NCBI GenBank assembly: GCA_023091735.1
Contig: JALKBU010000056.1
Coordinates: forward strand, 41,521 to 105,520
DNA from: Trichomonas tenax
Lineage: Eukaryota > Parabasalia > Trichomonadida > Trichomonadidae
Direction: 5' to 3'
DNA length: 64,000 bases
Shown here one piece after another: positions 50,312 to 60,787 of this stretch. Below the pieces are notes generated by a model. That model saw nothing but the letters and a program-made list of their open reading frames with translations. It searched no databases and was not told the DNA's origin. Within the stretch, counting starts at the first letter, position 1; each line of letters opens with the position of its first letter. The position numbers and the translations under genes are program-made.

Positions 50312-52252
50312 TTAAAAGTCATCATCTTCGAAGTCATCATCATCTTTTTTCTCTTCTTGTTGACCGCTCTTCTCAAACGAATCCTCAAAGTCATCTTTCT
50401 TTTCTTCCTTTTCGTCTTCGAAGTCGTCATCATCCTTCTTATCGTCATCTTTTTCAAATGAATCCTTTTCCTTCTTTTCTTCTTTATCATCTTCGAAAGA
50501 ATCCTGCTGTCCACTCTTCTCAAAGGAGTCTTCGAAGTCATCCTTCTTTTCTTCATCTTTCTCAAATGAATCATCTTCTTTCTTTTCATCTTCATCCTTC
50601 TCAAAGGAGTCTTCATCTTTCTTTTCATCATCTTTTTCAAATGAATCCTCTTCCTTCTTATCTTCATTATCGCTCTTCTCGAATGAATCTTCTTCTTTCT
50701 TCTCTTCTTCTTTTTCAAACGAATCTTCTTCCTTCTTTTCATCTTCAAAGCTCTTTTCAAAGGAATCTTCAGCTTTGTTATCCGACTTTTCGAAAGAGTC
50801 TTCGAACGAATTTTCTTCTTTCTTATCATCTTCAAATTTCTCAAGCTTGCTCTGGAACATTTGTCCAAGTGTTGGATTCTTTTCTTCTGGCATCTCTTTC
50901 TCTTTAAGCTTCTGATCAATCTCATTATCAGAGTACAATTCCATATCATTGTCTTTCTCTGATGGAGGCGATTGAATAGAAGATGTTCTTCCTGGACTCT
51001 GTTGTTTGCTCTTTGCGCCACTCGACCTTCTCGTAGAGCTCTTCGATGTCTTTGGACGAACAACAACAGGCTCCTTCCTTCGCGTCGACTTCGGCTTTGA
51101 TGGACTATTTTCGTCATCTTTCTTCTCTTGCGTCTCTGTTTTATCATCTTTCTTGTTACTAAATCTCATCAATAGATCTCTTCTTTGTTGTTTTGATTTC
51201 TGCTTTGTTCTCTCTGCATCATTGCGTCTTTCTTCATCTTGCTTCTTCTTCTCGTCAGCCATCTTCCTCTCCTTCAGCTGCTTATCGCGCGCGAATTCCG
51301 CATTGATTGAGCGCCTTCTGTTCTCTCTGCGAGCTTTGATAACCAAAAACTTTTCTTCATGTTGTTGTTTTTCTGCTTCTTCCTCTTCTTCTGTCATTTG
51401 TGGATAAATCTTTTGTGAAAGCTCTTCTACATCAACTAAATCTTCTTCTGGCATCTCCAGAGCTCTCATGTGATCGTTTAATTCCTGAACAATTGAGAAT
51501 AAATGATCGATGTAGTTTTGTTGCTTCATTGGGTGTAATTTTTCTTTGAGACGAAGGTTTTTAATGTTGATTTTATCATCCATTTGGTCAACCATCATTG
51601 ATCTTTGCTTTGAAATGTCAGAATTTGAGCGAATCGGCGGTTCTGACTTTTCGTGTATCATTCTTGAGTTTAAGTCGTCGAGCACTGCTTTGAGCTCTTT
51701 GTTTTTCTGCTGTAGATACTTTAGATTGTTTTCTTTAATTCGAATTTCTTGATATTGAGGAGAAACGGACATAACAGCAAGTTGTTTGATGACGTCATCA
51801 TTCTTCTGGCTCGCATTCTGGGCTGTTTTTTCAGTTCTCTTGATTTCAATCATCAAATACGCTAATTCACTTTGAAGAGAACCAGCAAAAGCCGTATTTT
51901 GCGCTTGCTGAAGTTCCTGCAATTCGTTGTTTAGTTCCTGAATGTCTGCCTCAAGATTTTGCAATTCTTGCTTTTTTTCGTTTTCTTTCTTCAATTCGTC
52001 CGGATTTCCGTCCAAAAATTGTGCCAAAGCGTCTGTATATCCCTCCCTGTCGTTGAGGATCTTCGTTTCTTTGTCTAATTGCTGTTTAACTTGGTTATAA
52101 TTTTCGAGAGATTGGTTATATTGCTGCAAGGCGATCTTGAATTCGTCAATGAAGTACTCCTGCTCGTTCAGGGGGTTGCCTCCCCTCCAGTAGAACTCCT
52201 CCTTCTGGTATTGACTCGGCGGACGGGTTGGAAAAGGATCCTTCCTCGTCAT
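50312..52252 (-). CDS. Coiled-coil protein with acidic DSFEK tandem repeats
   Basis: 646 residues. An N-terminal Pro-rich start is followed by long coiled coils (about 40-210 and 250-360, the second Lys/Glu/Arg-rich), a Ser/Arg/Pro-rich basic linker (about 385-440), and a ~170-residue C-terminal array. The array is a degenerate 8-12-residue repeat of (E/D)DSFEK with KKEE or KKDD spacers, occurring at least a dozen times and ending DDFEDDDF. An acidic, Phe-containing repeat of this kind is unusual; FxxD/DxF-like peptides can bind adaptors. Function unknown. Long antisense frames beneath the array come from codon bias. Confidence 0.75.
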   Translation of the reverse strand: MTRKDPFPTRPPSQYQKEEFYWRGGNPLNEQEYFIDEFKIALQQYNQSLENYNQVKQQLDKETKILNDREGYTDALAQFLDGNPDELKKENEKKQELQNLEADIQELNNELQELQQAQNTAFAGSLQSELAYLMIEIKRTEKTAQNASQKNDDVIKQLAVMSVSPQYQEIRIKENNLKYLQQKNKELKAVLDDLNSRMIHEKSEPPIRSNSDISKQRSMMVDQMDDKINIKNLRLKEKLHPMKQQNYIDHLFSIVQELNDHMRALEMPEEDLVDVEELSQKIYPQMTEEEEEAEKQQHEEKFLVIKARRENRRRSINAEFARDKQLKERKMADEKKKQDEERRNDAERTKQKSKQQRRDLLMRFSNKKDDKTETQEKKDDENSPSKPKSTRRKEPVVVRPKTSKSSTRRSSGAKSKQQSPGRTSSIQSPPSEKDNDMELYSDNEIDQKLKEKEMPEEKNPTLGQMFQSKLEKFEDDKKEENSFEDSFEKSDNKAEDSFEKSFEDEKKEEDSFEKEEEKKEEDSFEKSDNEDKKEEDSFEKDDEKKDEDSFEKDEDEKKEDDSFEKDEEKKDDFEDSFEKSGQQDSFEDDKEEKKEKDSFEKDDDKKDDDDFEDEKEEKKDDFEDSFEKSGQQEEKKDDDDFEDDDF

Positions 52253-52462
52253 AAAACGTATTTTTTGTCAGTTTTGTATTTCTTGATTTTTGACATGTAA
52301 TCTTCGAAAATTCGACATTATGACACAATATAGCCGTTTAGGGTCATCCCCTGCTTTATTTTGCTATTGATTTCGAAAATTTAGATGGAAAAATTACTTC
52401 CTGCTTCAAGTTCTATTGTAAAAATAAATCAAATAGCATAAAACACATTTAAGTAAATAAAT

Positions 52463-53656
52463 TTATAACATACTCAACAAATCTTGTGCTTCCTTCACAT
52501 TCTTTGATGCAAGTTCCGTACAGAAAGCCTTGAGATCAGAAACTAATTCCGGAGTGAAAGCGTAATTTGAAGTCTTGAAAATATACATGACTTTCGTAAA
52601 TATACGTGTTTTTCTTAATGCAGACTGACCATCCTTCAAGCTCTGGATCAGTTTGATCGAATTTTTCGCGTATCCTTGCAAGAAATCAGCAGGTGGTGAT
52701 CCACTCAAAACGAAGTGGCGGACAACCTCGATTGAGTTGACTGTAACATCCAAAGATTGTAGGTTTTTGAGAATCTGTGGCTTTCTGTTTCCTAATGCAA
52801 CAACAATTTCTTTTGCTACGTCTGGATTGTTTTCAATGAGCGAAGAAAATCTGTTTGGCGGAAATTTGGATTCATCGAAGATAGAAGTATCCCTCTTGAA
52901 TTCAGAGATTAATATATTTGTTTCATTGGGTTTTAATTTTGTATCTGCCGCCTTCGCGATCAATAAAAGTATTGAAGACTTAGCAGATGTCGTAGATGTG
53001 GCATCAAATAAGAATTCTAGAGTATTATAAGAATAAATCGGAACAAGTTCAGGAATTTCGCCCTCAAAAATCGGTGCGATATCTGGTATTGGGCGCGTAA
53101 AAGGCGCCTCGAAGTTATTCCAGAAGATTTCGCTCGTTAGAAGTGCAAATAAAGCCTCATCGTGAGAAATCTGTTGGCAATTGGAATCTGCTGTATTTGA
53201 GACTACGACTGGCGAAATTCTCGGATTTGGTGCCGCAACTTTATCGAGAATTGGATCTTTCTGTGGCGGAAACTGAAAGTGTGGCGACAAAATATTATTC
53301 ACAGATTCTTTTGATGCAGAACCAAATCCGTTTCCATTTAAAATCGACGATAGAATTTCATGTAGCTGCGGCGAAATGTAGTTTGCGTTCGATTGATAGA
53401 CATTTAATAATGTTTGATAAAATGGGTGCGATTTTAGCGGCTGCTGCTTTCCCTCATTGAACAATATATAGATTCCGATGATTTGCTGCGAGTGACTCAA
53501 TAAACCATCAGTTAAAAGAAGAGATATTCCTGTCAATGCTTGAACTTTATCCTCGAATTCGAAATCAGCGTTGAATTTCGATCCAATGGACTCAAGGGGA
53601 TCGTCAACATTATTTAATATCTCTAGGACCGATTTTGCTACTGATGGACGAATCAT
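52463..53656 (-). CDS. CNOT11: CCR4-NOT complex subunit CNOT11
   Basis: 397 residues. The C-terminal half carries the CNOT11 (C2orf29/DUF2363) block: SSLIENNPDVAKEIVVALG corresponds to the family's LVENNPLVAIEML, followed by SLDVTVNSIEVVRHF (MDMSLHSMEVVN) and a GYAKNSI helix, with LKAFCTELASKNVKEAQDLL at the end. The N-terminal helices fit the region that docks on CNOT1. CNOT11 with CNOT10 forms an arm of the deadenylase complex. The longest frame begins at TTG 53737; ATG 53656 (MIRPSVAKS) is the first ATG and is taken as the start. Confidence 0.82.
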   Translation of the reverse strand: MIRPSVAKSVLEILNNVDDPLESIGSKFNADFEFEDKVQALTGISLLLTDGLLSHSQQIIGIYILFNEGKQQPLKSHPFYQTLLNVYQSNANYISPQLHEILSSILNGNGFGSASKESVNNILSPHFQFPPQKDPILDKVAAPNPRISPVVVSNTADSNCQQISHDEALFALLTSEIFWNNFEAPFTRPIPDIAPIFEGEIPELVPIYSYNTLEFLFDATSTTSAKSSILLLIAKAADTKLKPNETNILISEFKRDTSIFDESKFPPNRFSSLIENNPDVAKEIVVALGNRKPQILKNLQSLDVTVNSIEVVRHFVLSGSPPADFLQGYAKNSIKLIQSLKDGQSALRKTRIFTKVMYIFKTSNYAFTPELVSDLKAFCTELASKNVKEAQDLLSML

Positions 53657-54046
53657 GCAGCTAAAGAATTTTTTTTCGGTTGGCCGATAAAATTGAAAAA
53701 CCTCGATAATTTTAACTTTTTGTGTGATAATTAACAATAAAATAGAATGTATTATGATATTAGCGAATTAATTTGGTAATAACAAAAATAAACATGAAAC
53801 ATATATATTTAGACACAGTCAAAGATAAAATATAAATAAAATTATAAAATCAAAAACCTAAATCAATTTGATAAATTGAAAGACCAAAAAAGAACCAAAA
53901 AAACATAAATTAATTAAAGAAATAAGTTTATTCGACAAATAACCAAAGACCAGAAGAAATTATTTTTTTTCAGATTTTTGAAATAAATCGATAAAGATAA
54001 GAACTTAGTATTTTTAACATATGGTATTGAACATACAATAGGATAT
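53657..54046. other. Intergenic region
   Basis: 390 bp between two minus-strand genes. AT-rich with a T8 run; nothing recognised. Confidence 0.45.
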
Positions 54047-54547
54047 TTAAACAACTTTTTCCGTTGAAGAATCATCTTTCCACTTTGGATGTGCAAATAA
54101 GCACTTTGGACCATCCGGACAGAATCCAGCGAGGTAGTTGAGGCAGATGGAACCACGTGGTGTATGTTTTCTCTTGCATTTATCACCTTTGTTGCAAAAA
54201 CCTCTCATATACCATTCACAGTCTGTGCCGATCATATCTGTATTTTCGTGACGGAAAATGCACTCGAATTTGTTCGAACATTCGTGATGTTTTTCCCAGA
54301 ATTGACATTTCTTCATTTTGTCGATATCATATTCGTGTAATGACTGGCAGCGGTCACCATGAATACAATGTGTGTTTACCCATTTATCGCATACGACTTG
54401 ATGAAAGCTATTTCTATCTTTCTTTGTTAATTTCGATATATAATCATTTAAATCACGCTCCTCATTCTCATCAACCTCGCGCAAAACTGATTCGAATTTA
54501 AATTCAAGGTTCTGCTGCTGGTTGTGAAGATTATCAAAGTACCACAT
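54047..54547 (-). CDS. CPSF4: CPSF30-like CCCH zinc-finger protein (CPSF4)
   Basis: 166 residues with four CCCH fingers: VVCDKWVNTHCIHGDRCQSLH, KCQFWEKHHECSNKFECIFRH, DCEWYMRGFCNKGDKCKRKH and ICLNYLAGFCPDGPKCLFAH. They align in order with fingers 2-5 of CPSF30, including the HEYD and YLxGFCPxGPxC signatures. Finger 1 and the C-terminal zinc knuckle of animal CPSF4 are missing; a helical acidic segment (SVLREVDENEERD) stands in place of finger 1. CPSF30 recognises the polyadenylation signal in pre-mRNA; trichomonads use a short UAAA signal. It sits next to CNOT11 on the same strand. Confidence 0.85.
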   Translation of the reverse strand: MWYFDNLHNQQQNLEFKFESVLREVDENEERDLNDYISKLTKKDRNSFHQVVCDKWVNTHCIHGDRCQSLHEYDIDKMKKCQFWEKHHECSNKFECIFRHENTDMIGTDCEWYMRGFCNKGDKCKRKHTPRGSICLNYLAGFCPDGPKCLFAHPKWKDDSSTEKVV

Positions 54548-54674
54548 GAATTTGTTGTCACTTTTAGTAATTGTTTTGACAAATTTTATTTACATTTTCG
54601 CTCAATATAAAATTTCTGACATCATATTATTTTTTTTGACAATAAAGTTCAAATTTTTGCCTTTACATTTGTTA

Positions 54675-54953
54675 ATGGAAAAACCTTTACAAAGACAATC
54701 AGCATATAACGTTTTCTGCTCAGAGATGCGTGTTAAACTCCACAAGGAGTATCCCAATAAGAAATTTGGCGAGCTTGCGAAAGAAATTGGAATATTATGG
54801 AAGAAAACAACGCCAGAACAAAGAAAGGAATATGAAGCAAAAGCAGCTATTGTAAAGGAAGAAATTAAGCAGGCGAAGATTCAAGAAGAAGAGAAAAAAA
54901 ATAAAATTGTTGAGCCAGACTCCGATTTCATCTCTGCAACATACAGTGAGTGA
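54675..54953 (+). CDS. Small HMG-box protein
   Basis: 92 residues. One HMG box: RQSAYNVFCSEMRVKLHKEYPN, FGELAKEIGILWKKTTPEQRKEYEAKA, which matches the family's three-helix L shape with conserved Phe/Tyr, Trp and Pro positions. An acidic/Lys helix and a short tail follow. Such proteins bend DNA in chromatin. A longer frame from 54546 reads through intergenic AT-rich sequence and is not used; the ATG at 54675 follows TTTGCCTTTACATTTG. It is divergent from the CPSF30-like gene. Confidence 0.85.
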   Translation: MEKPLQRQSAYNVFCSEMRVKLHKEYPNKKFGELAKEIGILWKKTTPEQRKEYEAKAAIVKEEIKQAKIQEEEKKNKIVEPDSDFISATYSE

Positions 54954-55131
54954 TTTCCTATGAAATTTTTATGAAAAAAGTCATAATTTAGAGTGTTATA
55001 TATATAAAATTTGAAATTTTCAACATGTTATTTTAAACAAAAAAAAACCAATAAGTTCAGAATAATATATTTATAAATAACATATATCAAATAAAACATT
55101 AACTAATAATAAAACAAAATAAATAATTAAA

Positions 55132-56805
55132 TCAATTGCTTTCAGGATGTAAGAAAGATTCATCTGTCGCCAACAAGGCCAAATCCTTCATGAGTTCATT
55201 GTGCTGATAGTAATTGTTCCTTTCTAAATAATCCGCAATTTTGTCTCCAATTGCTGTTGACCTTTCTTGGTTATGATTAACAAGAGATCCAAGGTAATCG
55301 ATCTTGAGGAGTGAGAAATTACCTAACAAGGCATTCAATATCTTATTCATTCCTTCGACAGAGAACTTATTGTTGGAAATATCTAAGTAAGACAAAGATG
55401 AGTTGTTGGAGATTCCTTCAGCGATATAATCACAACCTGGATCTTCGATATTGCAGCTGCTCATTGAGATCGATGTAAGGGTTGTGTTGACCTTTAAGAG
55501 CTCGCAGAGTGACTGCATGGCTTCAGAGGAAAGACTGTTTGATGAAACAGATAATTTCTGGAGTGTTTTGTTTGTTTTAAGTGCTTGACAAATAGAAGCA
55601 AATCCCTTCTTAGTCATATTAACTTCATTGAGTTCTATGACCTTGATGGACTTGTTATTCTTAAGTTTCTCAGCTAAAAGATTTATGGAAGCATCTCCAA
55701 AACTGTTTCCACTTAATCTCAATGTAACAATACTTTCATTTTGTTCAAACAAGTTGCTGCACATTGCTGCTCCTGTGTTGTCTATTGTGTTGTGTCTTAA
55801 GTCTAAGAATTTCAATTCTTTGTTTCCAATTAATGCTACGGCCAACGGCCAAAGGCCGCTGCTTCCAATACGGTTTCTGGAAATATCTAAATACTGCAGT
55901 GTTGAGTTTTTGTTGAGGCAAATGCCAAAATAGCCTGATGCTTGAGCTGTAAATCTATTTGCACCAAGATGAAGTTTTTGAATTGATTTGTTCTCTGATA
56001 TCATTCTAGAAATGTAATACGCTGCTTTATCCGTAAGTTTGTTGTATGAAAGAGCGAGTGTTGTCAAACAACGATTGCTTTTAAGAGATTCGCAGAGAAC
56101 TTGTAAATATTCTGGTGTGATTTGACAACTCCAAAGGTAGAGAGCCTGCAAATGGCAGTTTGCATCAGAAAGCATGCTTCCTAATGAAAATATTATTTTT
56201 TCATTAAATTGATCTTGAAGAAGAAGTGTTGTAAGCGTGGTATTCGTTAAAAGGGCATCAGCAAGTTCTGCCGCGCCTTCTTCTTTGCATTGACAGTTGA
56301 TTAAATCCAATCCGCTTAAAATTTTGTTTTTTGTAAGCGCGAAAGCAATAGCTTTGACACCAGCATCGTTTATATTCTTGTTGCCTCTGAGATCAAGCCA
56401 AACGACAGGCGCATTTCTTTCAATCGCTCTCGCGAGCGCTCTGGCCCCTCTTATTTCGAAATTGTTCTTCCTGAGTATCAGCATGATGCTGTCCCTGTTA
56501 GAAGGAAGATCAATGAGGACTTGCGATAAGTGTTCAATTGCTTCGTCATTTACTCCGTTATCGATGATCTCTAGGTTCGTAAGTTTGGGGTGGTCCTTCA
56601 GTAAGTCGAATATCTTCATGCATACTGTCTGCGAAATTTGATTACTTTGAAGAGAAATTTTCGATATAAAACTGTTTGCTTTAAGCGCATCGATAAGTTT
56701 GAATGCGATCTCGTCGTTCATGTGGACGTTGACTAGATTGATCGAGTTGATGATCGGATCATTCCTGCGTAGCATCGGTATGATCTTTTCCAAGCGCTCG
56801 CTCAT
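55132..56805 (-). CDS. Ribonuclease-inhibitor-type leucine-rich repeat protein
   Basis: 557 residues, LRRs of ~28 residues almost throughout, about 16-17 copies of the RNH1/NLRC3 type (LDLRGNKNINDAGVKAIA; LALSYNKLTDKAAYYIS; LDISRNRIGSSGLW; LSVSSNSLSSEAMQSL). No NACHT, signal peptide or membrane segment. A helical C-cap ends the protein (DYLERNNYYQHNELMKDL). Probably a cytosolic protein-binding horseshoe; partner unknown. Confidence 0.88.
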   Translation of the reverse strand: MSERLEKIIPMLRRNDPIINSINLVNVHMNDEIAFKLIDALKANSFISKISLQSNQISQTVCMKIFDLLKDHPKLTNLEIIDNGVNDEAIEHLSQVLIDLPSNRDSIMLILRKNNFEIRGARALARAIERNAPVVWLDLRGNKNINDAGVKAIAFALTKNKILSGLDLINCQCKEEGAAELADALLTNTTLTTLLLQDQFNEKIIFSLGSMLSDANCHLQALYLWSCQITPEYLQVLCESLKSNRCLTTLALSYNKLTDKAAYYISRMISENKSIQKLHLGANRFTAQASGYFGICLNKNSTLQYLDISRNRIGSSGLWPLAVALIGNKELKFLDLRHNTIDNTGAAMCSNLFEQNESIVTLRLSGNSFGDASINLLAEKLKNNKSIKVIELNEVNMTKKGFASICQALKTNKTLQKLSVSSNSLSSEAMQSLCELLKVNTTLTSISMSSCNIEDPGCDYIAEGISNNSSLSYLDISNNKFSVEGMNKILNALLGNFSLLKIDYLGSLVNHNQERSTAIGDKIADYLERNNYYQHNELMKDLALLATDESFLHPESN

Positions 56806-57525
56806 TTTTTTTATTATTATCCCCTCAAATTGATTGCATTTTAATTTTGAATATAAACTGGAAATGCGTTTGTTCCTGCGATGTATTTAACATAAGCACA
56901 TACTACAGAAGTGTATTTTTATTAAACATCTCTTGTATTCATTATATTGATTGAGACATTTGAAGATTGATTTTAATATCTCAATAAAGTCATATGGATA
57001 TGAACATAATATCTGCACATCTGCCTGTATAAGTCTGTGAAGTGAATCATTCTTATTCACAATTTATTTATATATTTATTTGATTATAGATTTATTTATA
57101 AAATTATTGCAACTTGTACATAAGAATATACTTGGCGCATCTGGAAATATGATGTACTCAAATGGATTAGGCTCTTTCATATTTAATTTAGAAATTTAAT
57201 TGAAGATACATTATATTCAAAGTTAAAGCAGTTTGCATATATTTATATTCTTCCTCTATCATATTAATGTGTGTTTAACATTGCTTATTTTGAATTTTGA
57301 TTTAAGATATTTTAAATATGATGTTGATATTAAATTATAGTCATTTATATATAATTTTTTGTCTGAACACTCATGAGTATAATGTCATATAGTGGATTTG
57401 TCATGTTTCCATTTTGTTTGAAATTGATTTTTGATTTAATTTGATTTGCGTATAAACATATACCCGACGCTATTGATTATATCGTACCATATAGTTCTTC
57501 ATTCTCCTTCACACTTTTATATCAT
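56806..57525. other. Intergenic region
   Basis: 720 bp, very AT-rich; no gene recognised. Confidence 0.5.
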
Positions 57526-59203
57526 TCAAATATATATTGAAAAAATAATTTTCTCAACCTTGAATTCAGGCTTGTGCTTGATATCGATTGATGAACTTCC
57601 AATGTTAGCAACAAAGTCTCCATTTTCAACAATGCGCTTGCAATCAGCATCAACAATGCTGCATTTGTTGACATCGATTTCGATCCTCACGTCTTTCTTC
57701 TTTCCTGGAGCAAGTTCGGCAATTGCAAATCCTTTGAGTTCCTGATTCGCCCATGAGCAGGATGTGACGACATCATGAATGTAAAGTTGAACAACTTCTG
57801 TGCCTATCCTCTTTCCATTGTTTTTGAGTGTGATTGTTGCAAAGATTTTCTCTCCACGCTTATAAACTTTCTTGTCAAGTTTTGCGCTTGTATATTCGAA
57901 GTTTGTGTATGTCAAACCATATCCAAATTCGAATCTTGGCCTCTGAGTCAAGTCTGCATATGTTGATCCATGCTGTCCTCTGACTTGGTTATAATAGATT
58001 GGAAGCTGTCCAACATGGTATGGAATCGAGATTGTTTGTCTACCACAAGGCTCAATTTCGCCGAATAACACTTGAGCGAAAGCTTCATCACCAAGCATGC
58101 CTGGTGAGAATTGCTGGATGATTGCATTAGCTTTGAAAGCCTTCTTTTGGAGAACTAATGGTTTTGATGAAATGATAGAAACGATAAATGGCTTTCCAGA
58201 GTCAGCAACTTTGTTGATCAGCTCGCGTTGTGTTCCTTGGAGCTTAAGTGTTGCTGTGCAACGCATTTTACCCAATAGCTCCTTCTATCACCAACGACTA
58301 CAACGAGTAAATCACTTTCATCGATAACTTTCTGCGTTTCAATTGCATTGAATGGTGAATCCTCTTTCTTGATTGAAGCGCCAATGTTGTATTGCAAATC
58401 TGGGCATCTCTTTGTCAGTCCATCTTTAATTGTGACTGTTTATTCTCTTGGATGAAGGTTGTCATCAAAGAGACGCACTGGATGAGAACCGTGGACCCAA
58501 TCACCGAACATAGCGCCAACACTGTCAGCGCTTGGACCAAGAAGTCCGATCTTGACCTTCTTTTCGATTAGGAGGATACCATCATTCTTGAGCAGAATCA
58601 GTGACTCATGAGCAGCTCTGAGTGCATAGTTTCTGTGCTCTTGTGTGTTAAGAAGAGGCTTGTTCTTCTCGACATCTGGATGTCGGTCATTCTCGAGCAG
58701 ACCGAGCTGGAACTTGACTCTCAAGACTCTCTTGACTGCTTCATCGATTTATTTCATATCAATCTTTCCATTCTTGATGGCATCCAAGCATCCCTGGTAG
58801 AACTTTGGTGTGCACATTATCATGTCATTACCAGAGTAGAGTTGACAGCGAGAGCAGCAGCATCTTCGTATGTTGCACAGACTTTTTGGTCTTCAACGAG
58901 CGATCCAACATTGTTGTAATCAGTGATCAAGAATCCTTTGTGTTGCCGATCATCTTTAAGGATCTCTCTTAAGAGCCATTTATTTGCTGTTGAAGGAATT
59001 CCTTCTGTTGACTGATATCCTGTCATGAATATTCCAACACCACTTTCACACGCGACTTCGAACTGTGGAAAGAAGTATGATAAAAGCTTTCTGTGTGAAA
59101 AGTCTGCTTCACTTGCATCTCTTCCTCCCTGCGTTTCTGATTATCCCGCAAAGTGCTTTTCTGTTGCCAAAAGGTTTATGATGAATGCGCAGCACATGTA
59201 CAT
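57526..59203 (-). pseudogene. Dead GH3 beta-glucosidase/xylosidase gene, 5'-truncated
   Basis: Minus-strand remnants give, in order: NLLATEKHFAG then a stop (59141-59143) at a conserved GH3 site; CESGVGIFMTGYQSTEGIPS and FLITDYNNVGSLVEDQ (nucleophile Asp present) to about 58820; after a frame change NDMIMCTPKFYQGCLDAIKNG and an in-frame TAA near 58749; IDEAVKRVLRVKFQLGLLEN and RAAHESLILLKNDG to 58440; the second domain (DESDLLVVVVGDR) near 58300; and the C-terminal domain plus Fn3-like domain to 57526. The first ~130 residues of a GH3 enzyme are absent. Codons are C-rich, so the ancestor was probably well expressed. GH3 enzymes in trichomonads are usually explained by bacterial transfer. Confidence 0.85.
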
Positions 59204-60787
59204 CCTGTCACTTTTTAATAAAAATAAAGGGTTAGAACAAAAAAATGAGGGAGATTATACTTATCTGCATGTGTCCTAAAGGAAAATTTATGTATCAAAG
59301 TCCCCAATTTTTGTGATTTTTTTTTTCGTTTTTTGTGAAATCTGATCCGAAAAGTCTAAAACAGTCAAAAATAAATCAGCCATTCATCAATATAATACAC
59401 ACAGATTACATATATCCACTAAAATTCGATCTCAAATTTGTTCACAATAATATCAAAAAGTGACCAAAAATAGGGGTTTTCTCCAAAAAATTGCATGGTT
59501 TTGTAAAGCTAGCACAAATAAAAGTGACGTTTGGGCACTTCTGACATGTAAAGGACACACCATTCAATTAAGTTCTATAAGGTTCTTGTAAACAATAAAA
59601 TTTTTAAGCAAAGGAAGGAAAGGAAAAAGGGAGGAGGAGAAGAAGAAAAAAGGAGGAAAGGGACATCTTTGAAATCATGACGAACTTTGATTGCTTTTGA
59701 ACTGCCTGAGGCGATGATGATGCCGCGCCAGCGCCGAAGGCCCGATTTTTTTGATATTTTGAGTGCTCACGAAACACCCAAAATATGTCACTTTTCCAAA
59801 GTGTTGGAGATTATTGGTTAAAAAAGGGTATAAATCAATATAAAGGGGATTGTTTGAGTAGATAAAAAAGGGGAATTTGTAGAAAAATGGGGGATGAAAA
59901 TAGTTAGGGTTTATAAAATTTAATCAGGTGGGAGGCTAAATATTGCAGGGCAATGAATGAATATTTAGGGGTTTTCGAGGAGTAATACGCACGATCTGTA
60001 AATCAGCAAAATCCGCGCGCATCAAAAAAGTGCCCAAAGCGCACATCCATAATTCCAAAAATTAACCTCGTGCCACTTTAAAATGACTGAAAAACGAACA
60101 TTTCAAAAGATAACAAGTGTTCATTTTTTGTGTATAGATTCTCCACTGTGGTGTGTATTCAATTACAATGACAAATTTCTTAAATTTTTTTCTAATATTT
60201 TGAATTAATATAACCTTATTTTAATATTGATGCAATGGAATCAAATCCTTAATAATTGTTAATGCATAACATTATCCATAACTTCGAGCTCGCTTCTGAA
60301 TCTACATTTCAAGTGATTGCATCAAAGTATTACCTGTCTCAATACTGTTACCATTGATTTTCGACCATTCTGAAAATATAAAAAATTTTCGATTTTAAAT
60401 CAGCCAAAAGTATAGAGCTGGAATGTATCTATTAAAATATTTATTTGCATATTTATAATTTTTTTGACCCAAAAATAATTAAAAAAAAAGAAAAATTGTG
60501 TGGTGCAAAGGTCGAAAATTTAGGGTACTTAATTTTTAACAAAAAATCAAATATCAATCTTTAATTCTTTGATGCAATGTCATAATGAAATTCTGGAATA
60601 TGAAATTCGAATCAATTCTTGAATTTTTATTCATGATTTCCAAAATGCATCAAAATTCATTTATGTTTTAATTTAACTCATTTTGGAATGACATTTAATA
60701 CACACATTTCTCATCACTTTAATTTTATGTTTGCATTGTTCAGAATGTTTGCTATCATTTCTTTAAAGTAGCTAAATATTTTGCAGT
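59204..60787. other. Intergenic region with purine tract and G-run array
   Basis: 1,584 bp without a gene. It contains an unbroken 54-nt purine tract (59610-59663), and G-runs at 59826, 59845, 59870, 59889 and 59907 in an A/T background, ending in TTAGGGTTTATAAAAT. TGTCACTTTT-type sites occur at about 59206, 59460, 59521 and 59785 in both orientations. From about 60200 it is plain AT. Confidence 0.6.

Noticed and set aside
50245..50907. 220-codon plus-strand frame rich in Ser/His/Leu/Arg
   Set aside because: Antisense of the DSFEK repeat region; no independent support.
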